The notes below the pieces were generated by a model. That model made no database searches. It had not been told where the DNA came from and worked only from the letters and a program-made list of their open reading frames with translations. The translations under genes and the position numbers were made by a program. A stretch of DNA of 64,000 bases from Sycon ciliatum (taxonomy: Eukaryota; Porifera; Calcarea; Leucosolenida; Sycettidae), in contig NC_088650.1 of NCBI RefSeq assembly GCF_964019385.1, positions 21,958,002 to 22,022,001 on the forward strand, given 5' to 3'. This document shows positions 50,711 to 62,742 of this stretch, piece by piece. Positions within the stretch are counted from its first letter, which is position 1. Each line of letters begins with the position of its first letter.

Positions 50711-50723
50711 ACAGCCGTGGCAC
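50711..50723. repeat. Right terminus and TSD of RAG1-like transposon
   Basis: ACAGCCGTG followed by GCAC. Read inward: CACGGCTGT, then a 22-base spacer, then ATGGCGTCG at bases 32-40. Confidence 0.85.
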
Positions 50724-51788
50724 AGCAGTCACTCAACACGACCTGGGACACTCGTCGCACACCAATCGTGAGTACTGCGGCCAAATACTGAAATAGCGTG
50801 GGACTACGGCCTGCCTGGTTGAGCCACTACAGCCTGTACAGGCACTAGTCTGTGGCACCTATGCACCTCATCATCAGGCTCATGAGTCATGTACATGAGC
50901 TGGCGATCGAGTGGCATGCGTGCGTGTAAAGTGAGTTGCTGCCACAAAATGCATGGTGGTGGCCAATCGACCTCCAAGCTCACTTTGTGCACACTAGCGC
51001 CAGCCGGAACGACAGGGAGTGAAGTGAACACACTGTGCTGCGTAGTGTGTACTACGCACAGTAATCAGTACTTCTGTTCAGAACTCCGCGCTCCGCGCTA
51101 GCAGTTCGCTGCAAGTCCAGTAGCCGTTCTATTTCAAAGGGGCCTTGGTCGCTGCAGCTCAGTGTGTCATCAAAGTTCAGTGGCGTCATGGCGTAGTACC
51201 CTGTCGTAATTCCCCACTGCTTCAGAACCGTATTTCTTGCACGCCATTGTCCACCGGAGAACAGAGATACTACTTAGAGCAAGCGGTAGCATTGCGTTTT
51301 TAATTGCGACGACCAGGATCTACTTCTGTGTGTAGTTTGAATGTTCTAATTGCTCATCGCTGGAGATATACGTGGCGTCGTAGGCAACTTCGCAAAGTCA
51401 AACAGCAGCAGCAGGAGTGTAGCCTATAAAGACTCGAGCGCAGGGTGAGTTTGGGTTAGTTCTCGTTTTGTTGAAATCTGAAATCAAGAGCTGCGCCTGA
51501 ATATACGTACTGACTGACACGGACTGTCTGCGGTGGCTGGATTGGAAACTTCGTGTGTACAAATTACCAATCTCCCCTGATCGCTGGCTATTGCGCTTAG
51601 TTTTGTGCATGGATGTATGCGTAGCACTTCAGTAGTCCATTTTTTGTGTGATTGCTCACTTGTCCGGAACACACCGACGTTACGTTACTGTACTGTAGGC
51701 CAGTGCGCGCGCTGTCCGAAGAAAGCAACTTCTAAGTTGTAGTACGGTTTCTCATATTCTGTGTAACAGTGCTGGATCCTGGAAGAGC
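50724..51788. promoter_or_regulatory. 5' flank of zinc-finger gene, copy B
   Basis: Aligned with 15346-16428. The RAG1-like transposon inserted about 1.07 kb upstream of the start codon, so it separates the gene from its more distal upstream sequence. Confidence 0.4.
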
Positions 51789-52002
51789 ATGATTAATAGC
51801 ACAAGAAAGCTGCTGGTTTCGCAGTGCCAGAATGCTGATGATGGCGACAAGACCGTGGCAGGACCAAACCCGGACGATGACCAGGCTGACGCGAAAATCA
51901 AGCCTGAAACACCAACCGTTGGCGTGGAGAAAACTGCGTCGTCTGCTTCTCTTGTTGCGGAGAATAAGTCAAGCGAAGGAAAGAGCAGTTCTCTTCAAAA
52001 GA
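51789..52002 (+). CDS. C2H2 zinc-finger protein copy B, exon 1
   Basis: Starts ATGATTAATAGC (MINSTRKLLVSQ..), 71 codons plus one base, donor AAAAGA|GTGAGT at 52003. Same length and phase as copy A; changes include E2I, A10V and S48T. The intron (52003-54870) is shorter than in A because it lacks the hAT-like element and most of the 11-bp array, but has its own insertions at 52991-53710. Confidence 0.75.
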
Positions 52003-52550
52003 GTGAGTCGATTTGTTTAGATTTATGTGAACAGGTTGCGCTGCGCTTGTACGTGTACGGGTGTTTGCATGTGCGTGTGCGTGCATGCATGAATATGTGC
52101 GCATGCCTATGTGTGTGTGTATGTGTATGTGCGCGTGTGTGTGCATATATGTGTGTGTGTGTGCGTGTGTGTGTGTGTGTGGTGTATATATAATGTGTGT
52201 GTGTGTGTCGCACTCCCGTAACATTGTGTATTTACTTTGTACATGTAAAATGAATCGTGTGACAGTTGGAATGGTTCTGACATCTTCTGTCCAGATCATA
52301 TTACAGAGGGTTTAGCCTTAGCCTTAGTACAGGTACTGAGTTGGTGCTTGCTAAACCGCGTAATGATTATGTGACCCGTGTTGCTTTGTGTGCTGTACGA
52401 CGTCTACTATGCCAGTCAGTGATACCGCTGGCCCTATCACTGCAGACTCAGCACACTCACTGCATTACTAGCTGTGACCAGTCCTGAAGGGGGGGGGGGG
52501 GGCACGCCAAGGTGATGCTGCCATGTGCTCAGCACTTGCACCATTCACGC

Positions 52551-52840
<290 letters not shown>

Positions 52841-52990
52841 TTCTGTACTAGTCTGTAGTCTTACTTCCTACTGTCGTGGTCATTGAAATCCGATGGGATG
52901 AGTGGGGCCGACACCCTTACTGCTTTCAGCGTGTACATGCACTATAGTTTACGTACATGCTGTAAAAATGGACCAGCAGTGCTCGTGGCC

Positions 52991-53144
52991 GCAAGGCCAG
53001 CACCCCGTGGCCGCAAGGCCAGCACCCCGTGGCCGCAAGGCCAGCACCCCGTGGCCGCAAGGCCAGCACCCCGTGGCCGCAAGGCCAGCACCCCGTGGCC
53101 GCAAGGCCAGCACCCCGTGGCCGCAAGGCCAGCACCCCGTGGCC
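52991..53144. repeat. 22-bp minisatellite, seven copies (unit B only)
   Basis: GCAAGGCCAGCACCCCGTGG + CC repeated seven times without change. In unit A the site reads CTCGTGGCCGAGTACC with no array. The perfect repeats indicate very recent growth. Confidence 0.97.
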
Positions 53145-53202
53145 GCTTCACTTCTTGACGGATTTCAACGTCCGCGCCACAGTGGTAGTAGTAGTACAGT
53201 AG

Positions 53203-53710
53203 GTATCGGTTATAGCGTGGGTGTTTGAAAAACGACTTTCCATTCTTATTTCCCATGTTTCTTACACACGATAAAAATTTAATAGTGTGACGTATCATAT
53301 GCATGTGCGCATAGCCAGGAAGATCATCATACATGCAACGTAGTGCTACTGTGTATGCGGTTGCTCATACTTCCAAAGTAGTCCAATACTGGCCCATAGG
53401 TTCACCATGTGGCTGAGCAACATGAGTTATATGACCACAACAGATGCACTTGCAGCATTATGATGCAATTCGAGTCGGTTCAGAACTGTATCGGGCAGAT
53501 GTTATTACTACAGGCGATACACTTTGTACTAATCTGGCATGTTTTGCTACACAAAGTCCATTCTTAGGACCGATATAATTGTTCTATTACACGATAACAT
53601 TGCTTGTAAGAATAAATATACACATGAAACCCATGTTATGATTATGAAAATAGGAGAGTTCATTCTTGTAGGCAGTCTATTCTTTTCCACGACCACACTA
53701 TAACCGATAC
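53203..53710. mobile_element. MITE with GTATCGGTTATAG ends (unit B only)
   Basis: Left GTATCGGTTATAGCGTGG; the right end read inward is GTATCGGTTATAGTGTGG. 508 bp with TAG-rich flanks, absent from unit A. TSD unclear. No coding. Confidence 0.65.
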
Positions 53711-54434
53711 GCTCTGTAGTAGTAGTAGTAGAAGTGCATGTACAACCATGAACTGCTGATCCGAGTACCTAAGCACTGACTGAGTAAGATCAATAAGACG
53801 TCAGATAACGGTAGCAACTGAAATGCGACCGCTAAATGTTTACATAGAAATGTCACTGGGCCACTGGGCTACTGGGCCACTGGGCTACAACGAATTTCAG
53901 TGAGAAGCGTGCATGCCAGCAAAGCTTGAAGATTAATTTTATGTCACGTGGGAAATTGTGGGCAAAAGTTATGCCCAAGTTATGCACAAGTTATGCCGTC
54001 ATCATCCCAAGCCAGCATTCAATGAAGCCTTGGAATGTAGCTTGTGCTCGGCTCGATGGCGCTCGCCTTCCCTTCTTTGGAATTGGCACTAATATCCATG
54101 AACCTTCCCAGTTGGAAGGCCGTTGGTTAGCGCTATCGAGCAGTGCTCAAGCTGACTTTCAAGCCGTGGAATGTCTCAATACTCCCTGTCAGTTTTGTGC
54201 TAGATTGTGCACGTCTGACTGTTCGAAATCTGGTTTAGTTGGTGGACTCGATCGCATTACTTGTGCCCACAATTTCCATGTTACAATTGTTTTCCTTGGC
54301 TCACCATCTGAGTTCTTAATTTTATGTCAATTACTTTCTGGCAATTCCAGCGAATTTTAAATGAAGAAATTTCAGCAGACACATGATTGCACAGTTGTGC
54401 ATGGCATTCTGAGTTACAACCGGCACAGAGCCTG

Positions 54435-54671
54435 TCTGACCACTGTTTGACCACTGTTTGACCACTGTTTGACCACTGTCTGACCACTGTCTGACCACTG
54501 TCTGACCACTGTCTGACCACTGTCTGACCACTGTCTGACCACTGTCTGACCACTGTTTGACCACTGTCTGACCACTGTTTGACCACTGTTTGACCACTGT
54601 TTGACCACTGTTTGACCACTGTTTGACCACTGTTTGACCACTGTCTGACCACTGTCTGACCACTGTTTGAC
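54435..54671. repeat. 11-bp minisatellite, about 21 copies (unit B)
   Basis: Same TCTGACCACTG array as 19980-20677, one third as long. Confidence 0.97.
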
Positions 54672-54780
54672 TGTTCTGCGGTATGCCTCCACGGCATTTC
54701 GAGCACTCTTTGCATACGAGGTGCTTCCCTCGTAAGTTAGAACTGTAAGTTAAAACTATAAGTTAACTTACTCAAATAAA

Positions 54781-54818
<38 letters not shown>

Positions 54819-54870
54819 CGTGTGCGTGCGTGCGTACGTGCGTGTACGCACTGCACTATTTGCTACCTAG

Positions 54871-56985
54871 ACAAAAAACGCAACAGCAAGATCAATGTGA
54901 ATGGCTTCTCTGATGAACCATCGTCACACCATCCCAGTGGTGATGAACCATCTCCACACCATCCCAGTGATGCCAGTGATTCGATTTCGAGCACCACCAG
55001 CACTGTCCTTTCTGCCAAAAAGAGAAAACGCCAATGCAGCAATAGGACGATTCCTAAGCGAAACCAGAAAAGGAGTAAAAAGGCGACGCAAGCGTGTGAA
55101 TCAACACAGGTCCTTGACCTGCCTGGTCCTTCATTGGGTTCTTCGTTCAGCAGTGGCATTCCTTCTACTCCTGCTGCTGCTGCTGCTACCGTCGCATCAC
55201 CATCAACGTCATCACCGTCATCACCGTCATCAGTATCAGCGTATGACAGGTTATTGGATGATGTGGAGTCACGGTCTATGAGCAGTTTATCAGAAAGGCA
55301 CAAGGCGCAGGAGCACAAGGCTAACAAGAGTAGATCTTCATCCTTGAAAAGTAATACAGCACAATTCTCTGACCAACACCAGCAGCAGACGCCGCGAACC
55401 GCCATTTCGTCGGCTCTGTTTGGAGGAAGGCGAAGGAGGCAACCGGAGTCATCATCGAACCTTGACGACCTCCCATTGCCACCTTGTCAGGGTCGTAGTA
55501 GTAGTAGTAGTAGTAGTAGTGTCACGTCTGCAATTACTGAGCCCAAAATCTACAGCCCAATGGTGCTAGTTGCAGATTTATCAGCATTCAAAAGCATACC
55601 CAGTGCTGCCAAGACAACGGGCGTGCTTGTTCATTCGACTCCAGCTAGCGATCCTGCGCAAGTCAACTCTCATAGTGCTGCTGCCCAGGCTAGCTCCACC
55701 AGTGCCAAAACAACCTCCATCGGTACCCAAGCCACCGCCACCAGCTCACAAGCAACCTCCACCAGTGGCCAAGCAACCTCCACCAGTGCCCAAGCTAGCT
55801 CCGCCAGTGCCCAAGCTAGCTCCACCGGTGCCCAAGCTACTTCCCCCAGTGCCCAAGCCGCACAGACAATGGGGCTACTGGTGACTTCTGAAAGAATTAG
55901 GGTAATAAACGTGGACTCTTCTCTGTTGGCTATTGATGAAATGACGAATGGCCAGCCATTGTCAACGTTACCCACATTAGTTGCAGCAGCGACCTCAGTT
56001 GGAATGTCTCAGCCACACTACCGTAACACCAGCCACAGCCAGCACAATGAGATACCTGGTCATGATACCATTGTCTGCCCTAAGCCCATTGTAGCTTCAA
56101 TGTACCTCCTGCAGAATGCATTGCAACTGCAAGCTGAAGGCGTAGACAGCAACAGCAACAACAACGGTGGTCGCCAATACCGATGTGCAAAGTGTAACCA
56201 GTTCTTTGATGACCCTGTTGCACACCAGAGACACCCTTGCCATGGAAAGCAAAAGCAGCTCTCCTGCGAAATTTGCGGGAAGAAGTTCACAAAGCGTGGG
56301 AACCTGGCATCCCATGAACTTCTTCATGCAGCGCAAAACAACAAGGTATTGTATGCGGCCCGTCAAGAGGCAGTAACTACGGCCAAGCCCTACAAGTGTG
56401 ATAGCTGTAATCGGTCTTTTACACATCAAAACACACTTACCAAGCATAAGAGAGTGCATACCGGTGAACGGCCGTTTCCATGCGCATCGTGTAGCAAGAC
56501 TTTCCGGCAAAGATCTACTTTGAAGGAGCACATGCGTGTACACACCGGCGAGCGGCCGTACAAGTGTGATGTGTGTGGCAAAGCCTTCAGCCAGTCTAGT
56601 ATGCTGACTACACATAGGCGTATTCACACCGGTGAAAAACCAATGACCTGCGAGACGTGCGGACGAGGATTCAGTGACCATTCGCATTTCAGCAAGCATC
56701 GACGCAGCCACACGGGAGAAAGGCCCAATCAGTGTCCGGTGTGTGACAAGAGTTTTGTAGCCAGCTGCGAATTGAACAGGCACATGCTGACTCACAATGG
56801 CGAAAAGCCGTACGCATGTGATCTTTGCGGACAAACGTTCAGGGACCCCAGCCATTGCAGACGGCACCGGCGCAGAAATCACCCAGATGTGGAAGCACCA
56901 TCAAGAACGGATAAGGCGGAGAAAATGACATCGTCAAACGATGATGGCATCTCTAACGATGAAGATGATGTTGAGTATGACGGCC

Positions 56986-57045
<60 letters not shown>

Positions 57046-57176
57046 CCGGTCATCCTGAGGACGACGATGCTGGTCATGCTGTGCCTACTGAAGATGCTGA
57101 GGATGGCGAGGAAATAGAACAAGCCAAGCGTGATGTCTCCTCTCCCTCTCCAAGTGGCCAAGATGAACAATGCTGA
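54871..57176 (+). CDS. C2H2 zinc-finger protein copy B, exon 2 (terminal)
   Basis: Acceptor TTGCTACCTAG ends at 54870; stop TGA 57174-57176. The exon has exactly the length of copy A (2306 bases) because indels cancel: B has two fewer Ser/Ala heptads and fewer Ser codons but more Ala and a run of about 20 Asp. All eight fingers and their linkers are intact. Finger-region changes are few (RPFSC to RPFPC; CELTRH to CELNRH, which is helix position 5 and not a usual base contact), so both copies probably bind the same DNA. Both copies look functional. Confidence 0.9.
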
Positions 57177-57374
57177 GAGCATGGCTTCTCTGCTCCTCGA
57201 AATGAGTAGCGAGATGGAGAATACCGTGACAAAGGATGATCCATCCACGGAGAATAACATTGGCAAAGGGACAACACTGAACTGATATTATTGCCATGCG
57301 TAGTGATGGAGATAGACATGACCTGTAGGAATAGCACACTATATGACTGGTCACAAAGTCACGGAGGAACACGC

Positions 57375-57427
<53 letters not shown>

Positions 57428-57930
57428 AAACACCCATCCATCTAGACCTATGATTACCAGACTAACACCGACCACCTGAACAAATCATCCGACTCTAGAC
57501 TATCCGCTGCTGCTGCTACTCTTGCTGGTGGCTTAGATAGTCTGCAAACAGAAGATGACTTTCTAGGATCCAACTTGTCTTTTTGTTTGTAGTCAATAGA
57601 TATTGCGGTGCACGGCTGTAGAATCAATCTTTTTGTTTGTAGCCACTAGGTGTTGCGGTGCAAGGCTGTAGAATCAATATCGTGGTCGCCAGATCACCCA
57701 CTATGGCACTACTTTTGCACTGCACAATTTTAGGCTGGATAGAACACAGTAGCGCTGAGATAGCTTGCAACAGTTAGCTGTGCTTATAGTGCACACCGTG
57801 CTCAGCCACGGTATTTTGTACATTCTTAGTCTAGATATTTACTTCAGATAGGTTATCCCAGAGTCTGGTGGGAAAAGAATAGCTTGATAGGATCTTTCTT
57901 TATAGCCGCAGATTGTTCACCATGTTGCGG
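57177..57930. other. 3' flank of zinc-finger gene B
   Basis: Matches 23648-24446, including a CA tract (57378-57424) and the two-copy TTTTTGTTTGTAG repeat. The duplication ends at 57930. Confidence 0.6.
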
Positions 57931-58338
57931 TTTAGCATAGGCTATGTTCAAATTGCTAGCTAGAATTATTATGGGCTGACTTTAGCTGCAGTCTCAATCT
58001 GTATTGTTGTCTTCTTACTGTCTTATGGTTATGTAACTGTCGTTGGAAATGTCATCTCTGATTGTATTCAGGATTATTCTTGAGCAAACCAAACTGATGT
58101 GTGTTGCTCTACAGCTCAGCTAGATACTTTCTATGGTGTATGTGTCTGTGCATGGGTCACGATGATGCATGCGTATGTGGGTATGCGTGCATGTATGTGC
58201 ATGGAATGGCTAAGAGTGTGTGCTACAGAGGACCAGCAAATTAAGTGTGGATGGTATGAATGCAGCACTGCAAAATCAGTCTTGGGTTCGTTTTTAACGG
58301 CATGCTGGGAATTTCAGAACAACTCCCTAATCTACTAA

Positions 58339-58426
58339 AAATAGTGGTAGAAACTTTGGTGATAATTTCGTAGGAAAGTTGGTCAACTTTCCTGTAAATT
58401 TATCACTGAAGTCTCTACCACTATTT
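58339..58426. repeat. Hairpin-forming inverted repeat
   Basis: AAATAGTGGTAGA.ACTT..GTGATAAATTT-type arms close on GGAAAGTTGGTCAACTTTCC. About 88 bp; likely a small palindromic MITE. Confidence 0.6.
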
Positions 58427-58429
58427 CCC

Positions 58430-58890
58430 ATTGTTGTGCCCAGCGCGCGGGCTTGCGACTAGCTGTTTGGGAGAGGTGAAAGTGTTGCGAATGACCGAGG
58501 GTCCTCAACGTCTCTTCTACCCATCCATGAGCGACACTAATTCATGCTGCTATCTGGTGTTCACGAGGTGATTGTTGTGCTGCAGTGTCATTTTTGTATC
58601 TCTGGTGGTAGTTTGGCCTAGCGAGAACTACCGTATATAAGTGGTGCTCTTCAGGCACAATCTTCCTCAGTTTAATCAACTCTTCAGGCACAATCTTCCT
58701 CAGTTTAATCAATTCTTCAGGCACAATCTTCCTCAGCTTACTTTAAAAGCTCAACTGATGAGCAGTGAATTCCCCGAAGCACTGTGTATTGAGCAGGGAA
58801 TGGTGCTTTCTGGCAGTTTTGTCGAGTAGAAGATTCGATGGACTTCTCATGTGCTCTGGATGGTGGTGGTGAGTCAATCAATTGAAGTCA
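58430..58890 (-). repeat. Inverted copy of the dispersed AGCACACGAGAAGTCC repeat
   Basis: Reverse complement of the module seen at 38620-38960, with three short tandem copies of TTCAGGCACAATCTTCCTCA (58620-58740). It shows the family also exists outside the duplicated locus. Confidence 0.6.
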
Positions 58891-59281
58891 GCTGATGCAA
58901 GCCCCAGTGCGGGGAGAAACCAACTTTCCTATAACTTCACAATCAATTTGTTCAACTCTTCCTAATCAAAACCAAGATGGCCCAATTGTGCCGACGCAAT
59001 GGGCATGTGAGCTGTGGGTGTAATAAGGACAGTCCGGAGTTCGGACCCTGTCCGATAGGAGTATGTTAGGTTACAGTGCTCACAGACCTGTACGACGGTG
59101 CAGCAGTACGCGCAAGGGAGTGACACAAACAAAAAAAAGCAGCAGCGGCAGCATTGTACAACAATTCGACAGAGCAGCCCCGTAAGTACATGTTCTGAAA
59201 ATCCAATAAAGAGGGGACACCACCGCAATAGTCTGGTAATTAGTCCTGTGGCTCGTGATCACCCGCCCTGCCCGCCTAACG

Positions 59282-59283
<2 letters not shown>

Positions 59284-59336
<53 letters not shown>
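59284..59336. repeat. (CA)n microsatellite
   Basis: Pure CA tract of about 53 bp. Confidence 0.97.
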
Positions 59337-59338
<2 letters not shown>

Positions 59339-60572
59339 GATACGAAATAAAGCGGTGTGGACCATGGCTAGTGCCAGGCCAGACGCTACTAAAATAACAT
59401 ATTTTGCATAGTTTCGGGAACACCTACGCACTTGTTTCATTACCCAAAGCCCAAAGCCCATTACCCAAAGCCCAAAGCCCAAATTTCCAGACGGCTTCGA
59501 AAATAAGTACTAACTAATTTACAGACGTTAAGGGTGTGGTGGATAGGTGAATATGCGGGTGCCCTTTGCGCTGCTTGTGGGATTGTTCATTTTGAGTTGG
59601 TGATGTTGGCACCCATACAGTGTAAATTTGCACGTTTCGGAAGGGAATTGCACGGAGGTTTATGCAAATAGGATCAGAAAACCGGTGTTATCATTGTCGC
59701 TGTCGGGGAAGCTTTGCTTGAAATCACATGCGACACGGAAACATAAGTCCATTCAATTTGTTCAACGATTGGGGGAGGAAAGCAGCAAAACTGTATGTAG
59801 AGCTATCAGCTTGGGCATACGCTATTCCAACTCCGAAACAGGGCTCAAATGGAATGGATGCAGCCTCATCTAACCGAGGCTATTTGACCATCGGTACTTT
59901 TAATGCTGTGCCCCAAAAATCCATGTCCTGCCGCTTTCAAAATGTTGTTGGTTTGCTCAGGTCATGCCTGAAAGGACCGCATATATCAGTCACTGATAAC
60001 GGCTCTGCGTGAACATGTATATCCTGCCAATAGACGAACATGTATATGTACATCCTCACTGAGTGGGTTGTTTTAAGAAATCAGCTCATGCAATCTCATG
60101 CAATCCAACCGCATGGGATTCAGCATTTCAAACATTTCCCCTGCGTTGAACTCAGCAGTCACACTTTCACAGTGTCCTTCCTGCTCAGTACTAACCCACA
60201 GTCATTGGAAATCACGTGACATTGCTTGGAATAATATTATCTGTTCACAAGCATGATAATTATATCATCAAGTATCAAGTCCATGATGCGAAGCAGCGAT
60301 AACAGACCCAAGTTACAGCCATAATCACTGCACAGGGGCGACCAACATCAGCGCTTCTTTTTGATAATTTGTTTGTAGGCTTTGCACCGTTCTCGGTTTT
60401 AATTATAGTGCTGATATCACCAAGGTAACTTAGAACATATCCTGACCAGAGGTTGTGTTGGTGGGTTCACTTTGATGCTGTCATGGATCATCCCACAACT
60501 CAACACAAGCATGGCAAACAAAAATGAACAAAGCCTCTTGAAATCCTCAAAAAAATCTCAACAGCTTAGTAA
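59337..60572. other. No gene seen
   Basis: Single-copy sequence within the window, with a short CCCAAAGCCCAAAG repeat at 59440-59482. A 94-codon open frame (59728-60012) has no recognisable domain. Might include the 3'UTR of the minus-strand Ig gene near 60572. Confidence 0.4.
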
Positions 60573-60892
60573 CTATGTAAAAATCCGTATAAAGACAATA
60601 TAGCGGATCAGTCCCAGGCTTGTACTGATCTGTAGTTCATACTTTCCACTGCTGTTGACACGCACTCGCTTCAACTGAAAGCTTATGTGAATATGATTTG
60701 CAGGATCAGACAAATTCTCTGCCGAAAATATGCAATTGTCAGCAGGCTGTTGGCAGGCCAGCTGACTGCCGTTCACAAATACACCGATGATACTAACCGA
60801 TGGCCCGGCTGTGAAAGTGAGGTTGAACAAGGGTTCATTCTCTGCACTCAGCCGAACATCTCTCGTCTGCTCAAATTGAATTGATGGCACAG
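60573..60892 (-). CDS. Immunoglobulin-domain protein, probable last exon
   Basis: Minus strand. Acceptor CCCTTTAG precedes CTGTGCCATC at 60892. The upstream exon (62984-62743) leaves one base and this one begins with two, giving ..IRAK-T-VPSIQFEQ.., so the phases fit. The peptide (FNLTFTAGPSVSIIGVFVNG, then HIHISFQLKRVRVNSSGKYEL) looks like Ig-fold strands with the G-Y motif before strand F but lacks the second canonical Cys. It ends at TAG 60573 unless an internal donor is used. Extracellular or cell-surface role is likely from the family. Confidence 0.55.
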
Positions 60893-60999
60893 CTAAAGGG
60901 ACAAAAATAAGGGTAAATCATAGTCGCATGAAGAAACCTTTTTGTGAGGTGGCTCTGTCGGCATTCAAAGTTGGATTGTGCAGCAAGGCTTTTACAGTT

Positions 61000-61770
61000 G
61001 ACCTACCCGTATTGCGATATTCGCTTCAGACCACGAAATAGCGTTAAAAGGATGATAGCGTTATAAGGGCAACTGGTTCATTTCATACATGTACGTCATT
61101 AAGCACGATTGTTATCCATTTGTTACACTCTTCATAGCGTCAACACATTATGTACACAGCAAGACGTTGCTGGTGCCGCCAGTGCTTTTTCAAGTTGTTG
61201 CCATGTCTCAGCGACTTATCAAGTTAAACTTGCCCTACCTGGATAGTGGACTCTACATATTCCCAGCTAGATATTGCTGTAAATAAGAAAATGTTGAGTG
61301 GTCAGCCCATTTATATCGTTATAGGGGTATTATCATCATAACAATACTGTTAGAGGTTAGGCATTGTATTCAAAAGTCAATGGAGTGATTTGGTTGGACA
61401 GAAATACCGTTAAAATTCCAAATCCACCAAATCTCCACGTTTGATATCACTTGCCTCTTTATTTCGATGGTTCCCTTTAGTGGCTTTACCCATCCCTGTT
61501 ATCAGTTTTAACACTTCCTTGAAGCTCTCGCACTTCATCTTATTATACACACATCACCTCAGTCATGATTCCCAATGCCCATACATGTAAATCACTTCAT
61601 TATTATCCATAGCTAGGTATCTTTGCTTAGATGGATTTTCCTGATGATGGTCTCTTGAAAAATTGAAAAGTAAATGTTTAGATTCAAAATAAGCACTCAC
61701 CCTGTGTACGGGTAGTGTAACAAGAAGCACGAGTTTCGAAGTCTGAAGGAAATGCCGCTGAACGGCTTTT
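61000..61770. other. Intronic sequence, no gene seen
   Basis: Lies in the intron between the two Ig exons. No repeats or convincing frames stand out. Confidence 0.4.
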
Positions 61771-61790
61771 GCTGGGATGACGGCTTACCA

Positions 61791-61911
61791 TAGCCGAGTG
61801 GTTGAGCATCGCTGGCCTTTAGCGAAGGTCCCTGGTTCGGGTCCTGGCTTTAGCGAAGGTCCCTGGTTCGGGTCCTGGCTTTAGCGAAGGTCCCTGGTTC
61901 GGGTCCTGGTG
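61791..61911 (+). ncRNA. tRNA-like sequence / tRNA-derived SINE with three B boxes
   Basis: An A-box-like TAGCCGAGTGG (61791-61801) is followed 33 bases later by a B-box-like GGTTCGGGTCC (61834-61844). A 31-bp segment with the B box is tandemly repeated, giving further B boxes at 61865-61875 and 61896-61906. This resembles a tRNA gene body or the head of a tRNA-derived SINE with an internal Pol III promoter. The acceptor stem does not pair convincingly, so a functional tRNA is unlikely. Confidence 0.5.
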
Positions 61912-62742
61912 GTGACAGTCATTTTACCTTCAGACCTTTCCCCATTTTACCACCCTCAAAATTCATAATCATTACAATACACAGAGGCAGTGCACCATAA
62001 CATGTTAGAGTGCTCAATGCTTGTGCTGGGCCGAGCACAGTACACAAGAGGTACACAAAGGAAGTAAGGGCTTATTCGTTGTAACTAGGAGTTTCATGGT
62101 TTGACAACTAAAACCATCAGACAACAATGTTGTAGAACAATGTATTTTTCTCCTGTATGATAACATTCCCCCACACTGTCTCTTGTCTCACGCGCATGTA
62201 TGATACGAGCATGTGTGATTTGTGAGTCTTCAGTCTTGTCTTTTCGCTCTTCTTGTTCATGCCTTGGAGTCACAGTTGCTGCCCCCTGTTTTCCCGTCAT
62301 GTCGTAACTAGGATAATAATGATTGTAAACAAGCGAGTACTTGACCTTTGTCTCCTGCGTCCCGAGGAACGGAATGGCCATGATTCCGTAACAACAGGAA
62401 AGGATATTTGGTGCAGAACAGGTATATAGCTTAGCAAAGGAGATAGGGCAATCAATCCAGTGCCAATTCAAAAATGTTGGCTTTCGTGTAGTAGCTACTT
62501 CCAAACTTTATCTGCCCTGTGCATCCAGCACACAGAGATGTTGAATAATGATCTATAGCACTAGTTAGCACTACGTAAGTAAGTAAAGGAAATTATCGTG
62601 TCCGTTCCGAAGGGAACTCGCGACGGCCTACTAGCCACACTATTTCCCATTCTCATCTCCAATAAACCTTAATGGCTAAATAAACGCCAGTGCAATATTG
62701 GTGGAAACTAAGATACAAATAGATATGACAACTGTAGCTTAC
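61912..62742. other. Intronic sequence, no gene seen
   Basis: Remaining intron between Ig exons. A 136-codon minus-strand frame (62094-62504) has no domain and is probably chance. Confidence 0.4.

Larger units (their letters stand above)
46844..50719 (+). mobile_element. RAG1-like DNA transposon (complete, 3876 bp)
   Basis: The outer ends are CACGGCTGT (46844-46852) and its exact reverse complement (50711-50719), flanked by GCAC on both sides (46840-46843, 50720-50723). The sequence flanking the element continues, with little change, as unit A 15300-15400, so the limits are set by comparison. Beyond the 9-bp terminus the two ends share AATATGGCG at bases 35-43 (left) and 29-37 (right) but are otherwise unlike. 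One gene fills the element. It may be capable of movement, since the ORF and both ends are intact. The 4-bp TSD differs from the 5-bp TSD known for ProtoRAG and Transib; RAG1-N-terminal-bearing elements of the mollusc N-RAG-TP type are another possible kin group. Confidence 0.9.

Noticed and set aside
46844..50719. RAG2-like (Kelch or PHD) partner in or beside the RAG1-like element
   Set aside because: No frame of suitable length or motif exists in the 3.9 kb; the flanks are ordinary unit sequence.
57609..57620. CACGGCTGT in the 3' flank of zinc-finger gene B as a third RAG1-like transposon end
   Set aside because: Unit A has CAAGGCTGT at the same place in otherwise identical sequence; there is no partner end, no TSD and no insertion, so it is a point difference.
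61775..61850. Functional tRNA gene
   Set aside because: A- and B-box matches are good, but the acceptor stem does not pair and the 3' half is tandemly triplicated.
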